DNA of 64,000 bases from Streptomyces scopuliridis RB72. GTDB taxonomy: Bacteria; Actinomycetota; Actinomycetes; Streptomycetales; Streptomycetaceae. Shown here piece after piece: positions 48,301 through 56,312 of this stretch. The stretch's first letter is position 1, and every line of letters starts with the position of its first letter. The stretch lies in contig NZ_JOEI01000029.1 of assembly GCF_000718095.1 (NCBI RefSeq), forward strand, positions 62,001 through 126,000. Reading direction: 5' to 3'. The translations under genes and the position numbers were made by a program. The notes under the pieces are model-generated. The model searched no databases. It was not told where the DNA came from and was given only the letters and a program-made list of their open reading frames with translations.

Positions 48301-49991
48301 TCGGCGAGCGAGGAGGTACGGTCGAAGCGCCGGGCGAGGGCGAGGCCCAGCTCGGACAGGCACTTGCTGAGGGCGCCCGGATGGAAGCCCGCGAGCAGTG
48401 TGCGAGCCTCCTCCAGGGCCGCGATCGCCGCCTCGGTGTCGGCCGCGGAGCCCGTCCGCTGGGACCGTGCCCCCAGCGCCTCGCCCAGCAGACTCAGCGG
48501 TACGCCCCGGTCGGAGCCGCCGCCCCCGACCTCGGCGCTGCGCCTGGCCGCCTCGATCGCGCCGTCGACATCGGCGGGGTCTCCGGTGTGCCCGAACCGG
48601 GTGAGCAGAGCCCGGCAGAGGTCGTAGAGGTGCTTGCCCCTCAACGAGCGGGTGCCGTCGCCACCGTCCCGTGCGGCCTGCCGCAGGAGATCGACGGACT
48701 CGTCGATGTCCCGGGGATCGTCCAGGCTCCGGGATCTGAGCCGCAGGGCCAGGCCCAGGGCACCGAGCCGCGCGGTACGGGACGGGCCCGTCACGGGGGC
48801 GGTCGCCAGGGCCTGCCGGGCGGCGTCCACCGCGGCGTTCAGATCGGCCGCCGCCCCCGACCGCTCGGCCTTCGACCGGAGCACGCCGCTGAGGTTGGCC
48901 AGGAACCCGTGGCGTCCCGGGTTGCCGGTCGGACAGTCCGCCACCGCCCTCGTCGCCGCGTCCACAGCGGCGTCGAGGTCAGCCGGATCCCCGAGACGGA
49001 TGAACCGCTGGTCCAGCGCGAGTCCCAGGTTCGACAGGTACATGGCGCGCTGCGGATCGTCCGGGGTCGCGCGGCGTACGGCGAGCCGGAGGGCGTCGGC
49101 CGCGGCCTCCAGGTCCTCAAGCGCGGCATCCCGCTCGTACCGGGCCAGCAGCGCCAGACCTGTGTTGGAGTGGAACAGCGCGTGGGGTTCCCGCGCGACG
49201 CGTACGGATTCCACGCCGGTGTCGACGGCGTCGTCCAGGTCCGCGCGCGCCTGGTGGACCGCGTACCGCAGGCTCAGCGCGCCGGAGAGATTGGCCAGAT
49301 ACATCGCCCGGTCGGGATCGTCGGCAGGCGCCAGTCGCACGGCCCGGCGGCCCACCTCGGCCGCCTCCTCCAGGTCCGGTTCGATGCCGTGCACGGTGTA
49401 GCGGGCCCGCAGCGCGCCGCACAGATTCGACAGCAGCATCGGATGTCCGGGGTGGGATGCGGGCAGGACACTCCGGGCGTCCCGCCACAGCGAGATCGCG
49501 GCCTCCAGGGAGCCGGTGTCTCCCGTGGTCTGCCAACGCCCGTACAGTCCCGCCGCGTCCAGGGCCATGGTCTGCAGATCGTGCGCGACGGGTATGTCCA
49601 CTACCGCGACGGTCTCCCGCAGTTGCTCGGGCACCTCCTCCGGTGCGAACCGGCCGACCAGGGCGAACAGTCCGAGCGCCAGTCGCGCGTCGGGCACGGC
49701 CGCCTCGGTCTCCGGTCCCAGGACCAGACAGCGTGCGTAGTGCAGGAGGGCGATCGCCTGCAAGGTGGACAGGTCGAGGATGTACAGCGGCTGCTCCGGG
49801 CCGACGGTCCCCTGCGGACCGGCCGTCTCCTCCTGGACACGGAGTACGGTCGCGCGCAGCTTGTCCGCCTCGACCAGCGCGGCGGGGTCCATCACCGCGT
49901 CCTGGCTTCCGCCGTTCCAGAAGGAGGCGAGCCGGTCGACGAGCCGGCCGGCCAGCCGCTCCACCTCCGCCCAGCCGATGTCGTCCCGCAT
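45321..49991 (-). CDS. TPR-repeat protein with C-terminal CHAT (caspase-like) protease domain
   Basis: From ATG 49991 the product is 1556 aa; in-frame ATGs at 50096 and 50114 would extend it. About 20 TPR-like repeats (motifs of the type HPQRAMYLSNLG, DLDEAIEASRAA) fill residues ~130-1130. The C-terminal CHAT domain starts near residue 1250 (SLLPLHAAGH) and shows the catalytic pair: His in FLHFSGHGSQD and Cys in FLSACETARGA, then VVAAQWVVDD and WAAYIHAGP. CHAT proteases act in bacterial immunity and programmed death when a sensor activates them. The divergent 50138 and 50546 genes are its likely partners. Confidence 0.88.
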   Translation of the reverse strand: MRDDIGWAEVERLAGRLVDRLASFWNGGSQDAVMDPAALVEADKLRATVLRVQEETAGPQGTVGPEQPLYILDLSTLQAIALLHYARCLVLGPETEAAVPDARLALGLFALVGRFAPEEVPEQLRETVAVVDIPVAHDLQTMALDAAGLYGRWQTTGDTGSLEAAISLWRDARSVLPASHPGHPMLLSNLCGALRARYTVHGIEPDLEEAAEVGRRAVRLAPADDPDRAMYLANLSGALSLRYAVHQARADLDDAVDTGVESVRVAREPHALFHSNTGLALLARYERDAALEDLEAAADALRLAVRRATPDDPQRAMYLSNLGLALDQRFIRLGDPADLDAAVDAATRAVADCPTGNPGRHGFLANLSGVLRSKAERSGAAADLNAAVDAARQALATAPVTGPSRTARLGALGLALRLRSRSLDDPRDIDESVDLLRQAARDGGDGTRSLRGKHLYDLCRALLTRFGHTGDPADVDGAIEAARRSAEVGGGGSDRGVPLSLLGEALGARSQRTGSAADTEAAIAALEEARTLLAGFHPGALSKCLSELGLALARRFDRTSSLADLDEAIGAFREAIEVDPDDRERTIDESHIGAVLMQRFSLTADPDDLAEAVRWNRRAAQRTAADGRHTSQVLFNLGRTLQTAYERSGDLTLLDEAVRHFEEAQRATRPSDPQRAKQLSNLGAVLRVRAERLGSGADLDRSVELSRQAVAVLPEDHPERAIYLSNLSAVLSARYLRSGIQQDLEDSVRAGRESVGATSPADASAHVVHLTNLGVALRRRYEWSGALADLDEAIETSRAAVRALPTGHVDGALHLTNLSVALTSRHRRTGALADLDEAIEASRAAFRALPDDHPQRATQLSNLALALRRRYKSAGRRSDGDEAVSCLRQAAHLCPEDHPQRPTYLANLAMALLTRYAKEDSPDEAADVDEAVQAARTAVGLLPDDHPQRAMCLSNLGSALLSRCSLSGDPRDLAAGFDALRRASGIDTAPAAVRFRAARGWATASAGVEDWAEALDAHRAAISQLPLLAWHGLDRTDRLDALGRAVGLAGDAAAVALNAGRPRDALRLLEQGRGVLLAQALDARDDMTVLREQAPELAHRIREVRAFLDSADSAQDPAASAADPARLVHDQRVMAERRRELAREMDDLVRRARELPGLADFLRLPSLERLRAAAGNGPVVVVNTSALRCDALVVTRDALRTVTLPDLTLEGPGGLAERAGTLLDALASVGRSPADAWRAQRILLRTLGWLWDVVAGPVLAALGPADSAPGPELRPTRLWWCPTGLLSLLPLHAAGHYGPEAAGADGAPRSVPDRFVCSYTTTLRALAAQTVPRDRTDARAGGRGETGPDGEHGRMLAVDQSDTPGLPPLPQARAEVRLLADRVPRTTVLSGPRASRAAVLDTLRSHSFLHFSGHGSQDPTDSAGGALYCHDHRQAGPLTVADISRLRLDRARLAFLSACETARGAAGLPDEAVHLAGALQLAGFTHVVAAQWVVDDACALRAADFFYTGLMRPPRPDAPAGLDPGRAATALHTAVQRLRERDDDPLSWAAYIHAGP

Positions 49992-50030
49992 GCGTCCGCC
50001 CCCGTCCGTTTCGTCCGTCCCCGTCTGTCC

Positions 50031-50060
50031 CGGCCTGTCCCGGCCTGTCCCGGCCTGTCC
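50031..50060. repeat. Three perfect copies of a 10-bp unit near the CHAT gene start
   Basis: CGGCCTGTCC is repeated at 50031-50040, 50041-50050 and 50051-50060, with a degenerate copy before it (50021-50030). The array lies between the alternative start codons at 49991 and 50096/50114. As 10 bp is not a multiple of three, copy-number change would shift any frame starting upstream. Confidence 0.75.
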
Positions 50061-50137
50061 CTGTCCGTACCGACAGCCCATTTCATCCGTGGACATGAAA
50101 TGATGGTCCATCAACTCTCCCGGGGAGGGGAAGAATC

Positions 50138-50509
50138 GTGGAGTCGGCGGAACTGCTGAGCGTGCTGTGCCGGGAACTTCCCGGACTGCGGGCCGTCGCC
50201 GAGGAAACCGGCGACGGCGACCGGCTGGAAGAGGCCCTGGCGGCGGCGCGGCGCGGGGAGCCGGTCACCGAACGGCTGCGGGCTCTGGGGCTGTTGTGGC
50301 TGCTGGAGTCCTGGGGGACGACGCGCGGTGTGCCGCCGGAGAGCGAACCGTCCGGTCTGGTCGCCCTGCCCGGCGGCGACCGCGGCGGGCGCGTGGCGCT
50401 CGGCGGCTACCGGTGCCCGGCCGGTCTCTGCCGCCGCGCCGAGCAGCCGAGGCCCGGCGACGATCTGCCGGTCTGCGCCCTGCACGGCCGACCGCTCCGG
50501 TTCCGCTGA
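50138..50509 (+). CDS. Small CHAT-associated protein with C-terminal Cys motif
   Basis: The 123-aa product has a helical N-terminal part (ELLSVLCRELPGLRAVAEE, RLEEALAAARRGEPV, RLRALGLLWLLES) and a C-terminal zinc-binding-like unit, YRCPAGLCRR ... LPVCALHGRPLRF. Small proteins ending in CPxxxC ... PVCxxxxxPL accompany caspase/CHAT plus TPR proteins in predicted actinobacterial conflict systems (CATRA-type). GGGGAGGGG precedes the GTG. It is divergent from the CHAT gene with only about 20-145 bp between starts. Confidence 0.65.
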   Translation: MESAELLSVLCRELPGLRAVAEETGDGDRLEEALAAARRGEPVTERLRALGLLWLLESWGTTRGVPPESEPSGLVALPGGDRGGRVALGGYRCPAGLCRRAEQPRPGDDLPVCALHGRPLRFR

Positions 50510-50545
50510 CCTCGTACGACCGGAAGCGGGAGGGGCGGGGACGGG

Positions 50546-51448
50546 ATGAACACGGTGCTGGCCGAGCTGGGCCGCCGATACATGGAGCGCTGGGTGGCGC
50601 TGCTCGTCCTCCCGGGACTGCTCTATGTGGCGGGCGCGGCGGTCGCGTACCGGCTGGGGCACACGCACTGGGCGGACCTCGGACGTCTGACCGGCCTGCT
50701 GGAGCCCGGCGGTCCCCTCGACGGCCGCCGCCCGTCGTCCGTCTGGGTCTTCGTGATCGCCGTGCTGCCGGTGCTCTCGGCCGCCGCCGGACTGGCCGCC
50801 CGGGGCGCCGCCGCGGCCCTCGGCCGACTGTGGTTCGAGCCTTGGCCGTACGGTCTGCGGCGGCTCGCGCGACGGCGGACCGCGGTACGCGCCGAGCGAT
50901 CGGAGGCGGCGGACAGGGCGTACCGCGCCGAGCTGGAGAGTGCGGGCGCACGGCCGTCGGCTGCCACCGGCGCCCGGATCGACCTCCTCGCGGCCCGGCG
51001 CAACGCCGTCGCCCTGGGCCCTCCGGCCCATCCCACCTGGACGGGTGACCGGCTGGACGCGGTCCACTCCCGCGTCTGGGGCTGGTACCGCCTCGATGTC
51101 GTCTTCTCCTGGCCACGGCTGTGGCTGGTCCTGAACGAGGCCGAGCAGAACGCGCTTCGCGTCGCGCGCGCCGAACTCGACGCCGCCGTCACGCTGGCGG
51201 GCTGGGGCGTGCTGACCGTACTGCCGGCGCTCTGGTGGTGGCCGTCGCTGCTCCTCGCCGCGGGTGTCTTCGCCCTCGGCCTGCGGCGGACGCGCGCCGC
51301 CGTGGACACGCTGGCGCATCTCACCGAGGCCGCCTACGACCTCCGCGCGGCCACGCTCGCAAGGGAGTTGGGCTTCGACGTGCCGGAGGGGCGACTGTCC
51401 CCGGAGACCGGCGCGGAGGTCACCGCGCATCTGCGCAAGCACGTGTGA
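50546..51448 (+). CDS. Multi-pass membrane protein, predicted partner of the CHAT system
   Basis: The 300-aa product has membrane segments near residues 15-35, 69-92 and two close ones near 211-250, with a soluble Arg-rich middle (RRLARRRTAVRAERSEAADR, then WGWYRLDVVFSWPRLWLVL) and a C-terminal helix plus HLRKHV. I do not recognise a named domain. It starts 36 bp after the small Cys protein gene on the same strand, so the two are an operon. A membrane partner would fit a system that acts at the cell envelope. Confidence 0.6.
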   Translation: MNTVLAELGRRYMERWVALLVLPGLLYVAGAAVAYRLGHTHWADLGRLTGLLEPGGPLDGRRPSSVWVFVIAVLPVLSAAAGLAARGAAAALGRLWFEPWPYGLRRLARRRTAVRAERSEAADRAYRAELESAGARPSAATGARIDLLAARRNAVALGPPAHPTWTGDRLDAVHSRVWGWYRLDVVFSWPRLWLVLNEAEQNALRVARAELDAAVTLAGWGVLTVLPALWWWPSLLLAAGVFALGLRRTRAAVDTLAHLTEAAYDLRAATLARELGFDVPEGRLSPETGAEVTAHLRKHV

Positions 51449-51786
51449 CGCCTGACGGACCCCCTCTCAGGGGCACGGTGGCCGGGCGGTCAGGCGCGGG
51501 AAGAGGTGGCGGGCGATGGGCAGTCGGCCGGGGTCCCTCGGTGAAACGGAACAGCCTTACGGCTGTTACACGTGGACTGGAGCTCCGCCGGTATGGGGCC
51601 GGTGCTGGAGGCGGAGTTCTGCGGCACCGCCGGCTGACGGGCCGACGCGGTCCTGTGGCGGCGGGCGGGTGCCTGTCCGATACTCGGGACCGGGATCCGG
51701 TCCGCGTGCAACCGTCTCGCAACGTCGCGGGGTGTTGACTGAGTCCCTGACGGTGCGGACCGATGACCGACGGCGGCGGAGAGACC
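51449..51786. other. Gap without a recognisable gene
   Basis: Frames are open on both strands across much of this stretch, but none has both a start with a ribosome site and protein-like composition. The right end holds the GGCGGAGAG ribosome site of the DUF779 gene. No clear promoter or hairpin was assigned. Confidence 0.4.
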
Positions 51787-52221
51787 ATGGACGAACAAAC
51801 TTCCCCACGGAAACCACTGAAGCCACGGGAACCACTGGAGCCCTTGGAGCCGCTGAAGCCGCCCGCGCCACTGGAGCCGCGCGTCGAGGTGACCCCCGCG
51901 GCCGCCGAACTGATCCGGCGGCTGCGGGCGGAGCACGGGCCGCTGATGTTCCACCAGTCGGGCGGCTGCTGCGACGGCAGCGCGCCCATGTGTTATCCGG
52001 ACGGTGAGTTCCGTACGGGCAACTCCGACGTACTGCTCCAGTCCCTGGAGGTCGAGGGGGTCGCCGAGCCGGTGCCCTTCTGGATGTCGGTGAGCCAGTA
52101 CGAGGCGTGGCGGCACACCCGGCTCATCGTCGATGTGGTGAAGGGACGCGGCAGCGGCTTCTCCCTGGAGGCCCCCGAGGGGGTGCGCTTCCTCATCAGG
52201 TCGCGGCTGGTGGGGACATAG
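51787..52221 (+). CDS. DUF779-family protein
   Basis: The 144-aa product has a Pro-rich repetitive N-terminus (units of EPLEPL/KPP type), then the DUF779 signature MFHQSGGCCDGSAPMCYPDG near residue 57 and EPVPFWMSVSQYEAWRHTRLI. The Cys pair and Cys/His-rich loop suggest metal binding. DUF779 genes commonly neighbour aldehyde dehydrogenase genes, but none is adjacent here. ATG 51787 was chosen over 51763 for its GGAGAG site. Confidence 0.78.
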   Translation: MDEQTSPRKPLKPREPLEPLEPLKPPAPLEPRVEVTPAAAELIRRLRAEHGPLMFHQSGGCCDGSAPMCYPDGEFRTGNSDVLLQSLEVEGVAEPVPFWMSVSQYEAWRHTRLIVDVVKGRGSGFSLEAPEGVRFLIRSRLVGT

Positions 52222-52245
52222 GTCCCGGGGACGCGGGCGGCCCGG

Positions 52246-52440
52246 TCAGGGGTGCAGACCACTCACCACGCCCGCCGTGGTGGAGATCCCGTTCGCGATG
52301 GTCGGCGCCATGCTCGTGCCCGCGAGGAAGAATCCGAGCAGGACGCAGACCGTCGCGTGCCAGAACTTCAGTCCTCCATTGCGCAGGAAGACCACCGCGA
52401 GGATCACCAGAAGCAGAAGTACAGAGATAGAAACAGCCAT
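52246..52440 (-). CDS. Small conserved membrane protein, unknown function
   Basis: The 64-aa product has two predicted membrane helices (about residues 2-22 and 30-48) separated by RNGGLKFWHA, ending in ANGISTTAGVVSGL. GGAGGAGG precedes the ATG. Similar short proteins recur in Streptomyces, some within integrative elements, but no element is visible here. The function is unknown. Confidence 0.68.
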   Translation of the reverse strand: MAVSISVLLLLVILAVVFLRNGGLKFWHATVCVLLGFFLAGTSMAPTIANGISTTAGVVSGLHP

Positions 52441-52564
52441 CGAGAACCTCCTCCGCCGCACCGGATCGCGGCATTCGGCCGCCAGTGTGGCGGAGGAGGA
52501 GGCCGGGTCGGCCGACTGGCGTGTCCGCCGTACGGGTGGTTGACCCCGGGTTCCCCGTTACGGG

Positions 52565-53431
52565 CTACGGACGGCGCTGCCGGAGGAAACGTTCGAGGCC
52601 CGCAAGGTCATCCGTATTGAGATGGTCGACGCCGGCGGCGAGCAACTCGGTCCAGACGGCGTCCCGCGCGGGTCCGGGCAGATCGGGCGTGCTCCAGAAG
52701 CGCACCCGCTGGCCGTGGGAGTGGGCGGCGTCGACGATGCGTCGCAGCTCCGCGCGTTCGGCGGCGGGGAACGCGCCCACGCCCTGCCAGCTGAAGCTCT
52801 GGGTCCAATTCCCGCTGATGAGCGGGACGAAGGAGGCCGGGGCCGCCGTCCCGAGATCATCGAGCCGCCCGTCGTAGAACGCGTACCGCACGCGCTGCGC
52901 CTCCATGGGGGCACGGGCCGCGCGGTCGCCGGAGATGACGGGGGCGACCGCGCCCGCGCGCACCGAGCCGTTGGCGTAGCGGCTCAGCATCGAGCGGTAG
53001 CCGGTCAGTTGGCGGTGCAGCTCGGCGTAGGCGGCGGCGCCGTCCGCCTTGATGTCGATGAGCAGCTGCACCGGCCGGTGGTAACCCCGGTATACGGAGC
53101 CATGGTTGGCCCGCACCCGCGCCAGGAGGGGATCGAGGTAGAGCCCGCGGAGGGTTCTGGCCGGGTCGAGTTCGGTGGCCTCGTGGGCGACCAGCAGCTC
53201 GCCGTCGACCAGGAAGACATCGGCTTCCACGCTGGTGAAGCCGTGTGACAGGGCGTCGTGCAGGGGGCGGGGATGCAGATAGTCGTTGTGCGCGTGAGCC
53301 TGGCGCAGCGGCCGGGGGCCGTCGCCGCGCTCTGTCCGCGAGGCCGCCTGTGCGTACGCGGGTGCCGCGACGGCTCCCGCGAGCGCGGCGGCGAGCGTAC
53401 CAACAGCTCTGCGGCGGGTGGTGAGGGCCAT
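52565..53431 (-). CDS. Tat-exported PI-PLC/glycerophosphodiester phosphodiesterase-like protein
   Basis: The 288-aa product starts with a twin-arginine signal (TTRRRAVGTLAAALAGAVAA, cleaved near AQAAS). The mature part has AHAHNDYLHPRPLHDALSHG and SVEADVFLVDGELLVAHEA, matching the His/Glu/Asp metal site of the phosphodiesterase TIM barrel (Aim6-like branch), then LLIDIKADG and a final DHLNTDDLAGL. It probably hydrolyses phosphodiesters outside the cell. Upstream 53490-53560 is a G/T-rich low-complexity stretch with repeated GGTGGGxTCGGT-like units. Confidence 0.8.
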   Translation of the reverse strand: MALTTRRRAVGTLAAALAGAVAAPAYAQAASRTERGDGPRPLRQAHAHNDYLHPRPLHDALSHGFTSVEADVFLVDGELLVAHEATELDPARTLRGLYLDPLLARVRANHGSVYRGYHRPVQLLIDIKADGAAAYAELHRQLTGYRSMLSRYANGSVRAGAVAPVISGDRAARAPMEAQRVRYAFYDGRLDDLGTAAPASFVPLISGNWTQSFSWQGVGAFPAAERAELRRIVDAAHSHGQRVRFWSTPDLPGPARDAVWTELLAAGVDHLNTDDLAGLERFLRQRRP

Positions 53432-53633
53432 GATGCCTCCGGGGGGACGCGATGGGGCGCGAGGATGCGGTGGGGCGAAGTGGTGTGCGGCCGGGCCCGG
53501 GTGGGTTCGGTGGACTCTGGTGGGTTCGGTGGGCTCCGGTGACTCGGGTGGGCTCGGCCCTGGTGAGTATCCGCCCTGTCATGGCCCGGCCGATATCGTC
53601 CTACGCAGAGTTCGCCCACCCGCCATCCGCGCT

Positions 53634-54296
53634 TCAGCCGGCCCCGGTGATCTCCGTCCAGCGGACCGTACGGTCGCACCAACGCTCCAGCAGGACCCGG
53701 TCATGGCCGACGGCGAGCAGTCCGGCGCCGTGCTCGCGGCGGTACTCCTCGACGACGGCGACCAGCGCGGCCGTGGTGGAGGCGTCCAGCATCGCGGTCA
53801 TCTCGTCGCAGACCAGCCAGCGCGGGCGCAGCACCAACGCGCGGGCCAGACAGGCGCGTTGCAGCTGCCCGTCGCTGACCTCGTGCGGCCGGCGGCCCAG
53901 CAGTTCACCGGTGAGCCCGACCGTACGGGCCAACTCGCCGACGTGCGCCGTGAGGTCCGACCGGCGGCCGGTGGCACGCAGCGGCTCGGCGATCAACTCG
54001 CTGAGGCGCAGCCGGGGATCCGCCGACAGCCTTGGCTGCTGGAAGACCACGCCGATCGCGGTGCGCTGTGCCCGCGGGGCCCGATGGCGCCACCCGGTCG
54101 CGCGCTGGCCGTCGACCGTGACGGTCCCCGCGTCGGGCCGGTGCAGCAGCGCCGCGACCCTGGCGAGCGTGGACTTGCCGCAGCCGCTGGGGCCGAGCAG
54201 CCCGAGCGACGTACCGGGCGCGAGGGTGAGGGAGGCGTCCCGTACGACGGGGGCGCGCCGCTCGTATCCGGCGGTGATGGAGCGGAGTTCAAGCAC
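53634..54296 (-). CDS. nikE: Nickel/oligopeptide ABC transporter ATPase (NikE-type)
   Basis: The 220-aa ATPase has Walker A GPSGCGKSTLA near residue 37, an altered signature VSDGQLQRACLARAL in place of LSGGQ, and Walker B WLVCDEMTAMLD. It pairs with the preceding NikD-type ATPase. Its GTG overlaps the nikD stop by 8 nt. It is the last gene of the operon. Nickel as substrate is inferred from the gene set and the Nur-like box at 58920. Confidence 0.75.
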   Translation of the reverse strand: MLELRSITAGYERRAPVVRDASLTLAPGTSLGLLGPSGCGKSTLARVAALLHRPDAGTVTVDGQRATGWRHRAPRAQRTAIGVVFQQPRLSADPRLRLSELIAEPLRATGRRSDLTAHVGELARTVGLTGELLGRRPHEVSDGQLQRACLARALVLRPRWLVCDEMTAMLDASTTAALVAVVEEYRREHGAGLLAVGHDRVLLERWCDRTVRWTEITGAG

Positions 54297-55389
54297 GGAC
54301 GGTCTCCTCGGCGCTCTCGTCGGGTCTCTCGTCGGAGCGCTCTTCAGGACTCTCTTCAGGGCTCTCGTCGGTGCTCTCCCGGGGGTGGTGGCAGGCGAGT
54401 CCGTCCGTGAAGGGCGGTGTGGTGGCGCAGAGATCGGTGGCGCGCGGGCAGCGGGGCGCGAAGGCACAGCCCGCGGGCAGCTCGCCCAGTTCCGGGGGCA
54501 GCCCGGGGATGGGGGTGAACGCGCGCTCCGGCAGGGCGTCGAGCAGTCCGCGCGCATAGGGGTGACGCGGCCCCCGTTCCCCGAAGAACCGTTGTGCGTC
54601 GGTGAGTTCGACGATCCGTCCGGCGTACATCACGGCGACACGGTCGGCGATCCGCTCGGCCGCGGCCAGATCATGGGTGATCAACAGCAGGGCGCGGCCC
54701 TCGTCGGCGTGCCGTCGCAGTTCGTCGGCCGTACGGTCCACGAGATCCCGGTCGAGTCCGGTGGTCGGCTCGTCGGCCAGCAGCAGCGGGGCGTCACCGA
54801 TCAGGGCGAGCGCGGTCGCGGCGCGCTGGGCGAGACCGCCGGAGAGCTCGTGCGGATAGCGGTCGAGATGGCCGGCGGGAAAGGCCGCGCGGTCGGCGGC
54901 GGCCTCGGCGGCCCGGTGGGGTTCCCGCCCGCGCGTGCCGGTCAGTTCCCTTACGGTTTCCTCCAGTTGGGCCCGTACCGTACGTACGGGCGTGAGATGG
55001 GCGGCCGGGCTCTGCGGTACGAGGCCGACGCGCCGTCCCCGTACCGTCCGCGCGAGCGTGCGCTCGTCGGCGGCGAGCAGATCGATGCCGTCGAGGACGG
55101 CGGAGCCGGTGGTCTGCGCGTTGCCGGGCAGGAGTCCGAGCAGGGCGGAGGCGAGGACGGACTTTCCGCAGCCGCTCTCCCCGACGAGGGCGAGACACTC
55201 CCCCGCCGCGAGATCGAAGCCGGCGTCGGTGACGGCGGCGATGTGCCGGCCGCCGCGCATCCGGAAGCGGACACCGAGCCCCCGTACGGAGAGCACGGGC
55301 GGCACCGAGCGAGCAAGCAGGGCGGGTTCGACGGACACGACAGGTTCGACGGGACCGGTCGGCGGGACCGGCGGGGCGGGCGTGGTCAC
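54289..55389 (-). CDS. nikD: Nickel/oligopeptide ABC transporter ATPase (NikD-type)
   Basis: The 366-aa ATPase has Walker A GESGCGKSVLASALL near residue 70, the signature HELSGGLAQRAATALAL, Walker B LLLADEPTTGLD and the C-terminal oligopeptide/nickel extension with the Cys-containing GCAFAPRCPRATDLC ... LACHHP segment. A Glu/Ser-rich repeat ends the protein. The GTG overlaps the permease stop by GTGA. It energises import together with the NikE-type ATPase. Confidence 0.78.
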   Translation of the reverse strand: MTTPAPPVPPTGPVEPVVSVEPALLARSVPPVLSVRGLGVRFRMRGGRHIAAVTDAGFDLAAGECLALVGESGCGKSVLASALLGLLPGNAQTTGSAVLDGIDLLAADERTLARTVRGRRVGLVPQSPAAHLTPVRTVRAQLEETVRELTGTRGREPHRAAEAAADRAAFPAGHLDRYPHELSGGLAQRAATALALIGDAPLLLADEPTTGLDRDLVDRTADELRRHADEGRALLLITHDLAAAERIADRVAVMYAGRIVELTDAQRFFGERGPRHPYARGLLDALPERAFTPIPGLPPELGELPAGCAFAPRCPRATDLCATTPPFTDGLACHHPRESTDESPEESPEERSDERPDESAEETVRA

Positions 55390-56312
55390 AGCATCAGCTC
55401 CGATCGGCGGCGCGGATTGATCCGTTCCCGCCAGGCGCCCGCGAGACCCGCGAGGGCGAGGGTCGGAACGATCAGGAACAGCCCGGGGAAGAGCGTCGGC
55501 CACCAGTCGCCCGCGAGCAGCGAACCGCGCGCAGTCTGCACGAGATTGCCGAGGCTCGCCTGATGGCTGGGCAGGCCGAGCCCGAGGAACGAGAGCGCGG
55601 ATTCGTGCCACATCGCGTGCGGCACCATCAGTACGGCCGCGAGTCCGGCCTGCGGCATGACGCCCGGCAGCAGATGGCGGCGGATGACGCGGCGGCGTGA
55701 CGCGCCGCCCGAGATGGCCGCGTCGATATACGGTCGCGCGCGCAGCGAGAGCACCTCCGAGCGGACGATCCGGGCGGTGGAGAGCCAGTGCGTGAGCGCC
55801 ACGGACACGATCACCGGCCAGACACCGGGCCGGAACATGGCGACGATGAAGATGCCCAGCAGCAGATGCGGTACGGACGAGAAGGTGTCCACGAGCCGCA
55901 TGACGATCCGGTCCGTCCAGCCGCCGAAGGCCGCGGCCGCCGCGCCGACCGCCGTACCGATCACGGTGGCGACGAGCGCCGCGACGAGTCCGACGAGCAG
56001 CGAGACGCGCAGTCCGTAGACGCAGCGCAGCAGCAGATCGCGACCGACGTCGTCCGTGCCGAACGGATGTGCCAGGGAGGGCGGCTGGAGTTTCCTGGCC
56101 AGATCGACGGCCTGCTGGTCGAGGGGGGCGAGCAGCGGTACGACGAGTACGGCGAGCGCCACGACCGCCACGAGGGCGGCGGAGGTTCGGACCCGGACCG
56201 TACGGGTCGAGCGCCGCGTGCGCCCGTGCGAGCGCCAGACCGGCTTGGTGGTGGCCGGCTCCCTGGTGACCGGTGCGGCGGCGGTGACCGGTCCGGTGGT
56301 GGTGTCAGCCAT
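55386..56312 (-). CDS. nikC: ABC transporter permease (NikC/DppC-type)
   Basis: The 308-aa permease has a long charged N-terminus, TM1 near residues 40-62, the DppC-type segment HPFGTDDVGRDLLLRCVYGLRVSL and the EAA-like loop RARPYIDAAISGGASRRRVIRRHLLP near residue 195. Six membrane helices are likely. It forms the channel with the NikB-type permease. Its ATG overlaps the nikB stop by 8 nt. Confidence 0.78.
   Translation of the reverse strand: MADTTTGPVTAAAPVTREPATTKPVWRSHGRTRRSTRTVRVRTSAALVAVVALAVLVVPLLAPLDQQAVDLARKLQPPSLAHPFGTDDVGRDLLLRCVYGLRVSLLVGLVAALVATVIGTAVGAAAAAFGGWTDRIVMRLVDTFSSVPHLLLGIFIVAMFRPGVWPVIVSVALTHWLSTARIVRSEVLSLRARPYIDAAISGGASRRRVIRRHLLPGVMPQAGLAAVLMVPHAMWHESALSFLGLGLPSHQASLGNLVQTARGSLLAGDWWPTLFPGLFLIVPTLALAGLAGAWRERINPRRRSELML

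Noticed and set aside
48105..50159. Long plus-strand frames across the TPR region
   Set aside because: They mirror the repeated TPR coding sequence on the minus strand and show only antisense repeat patterns.
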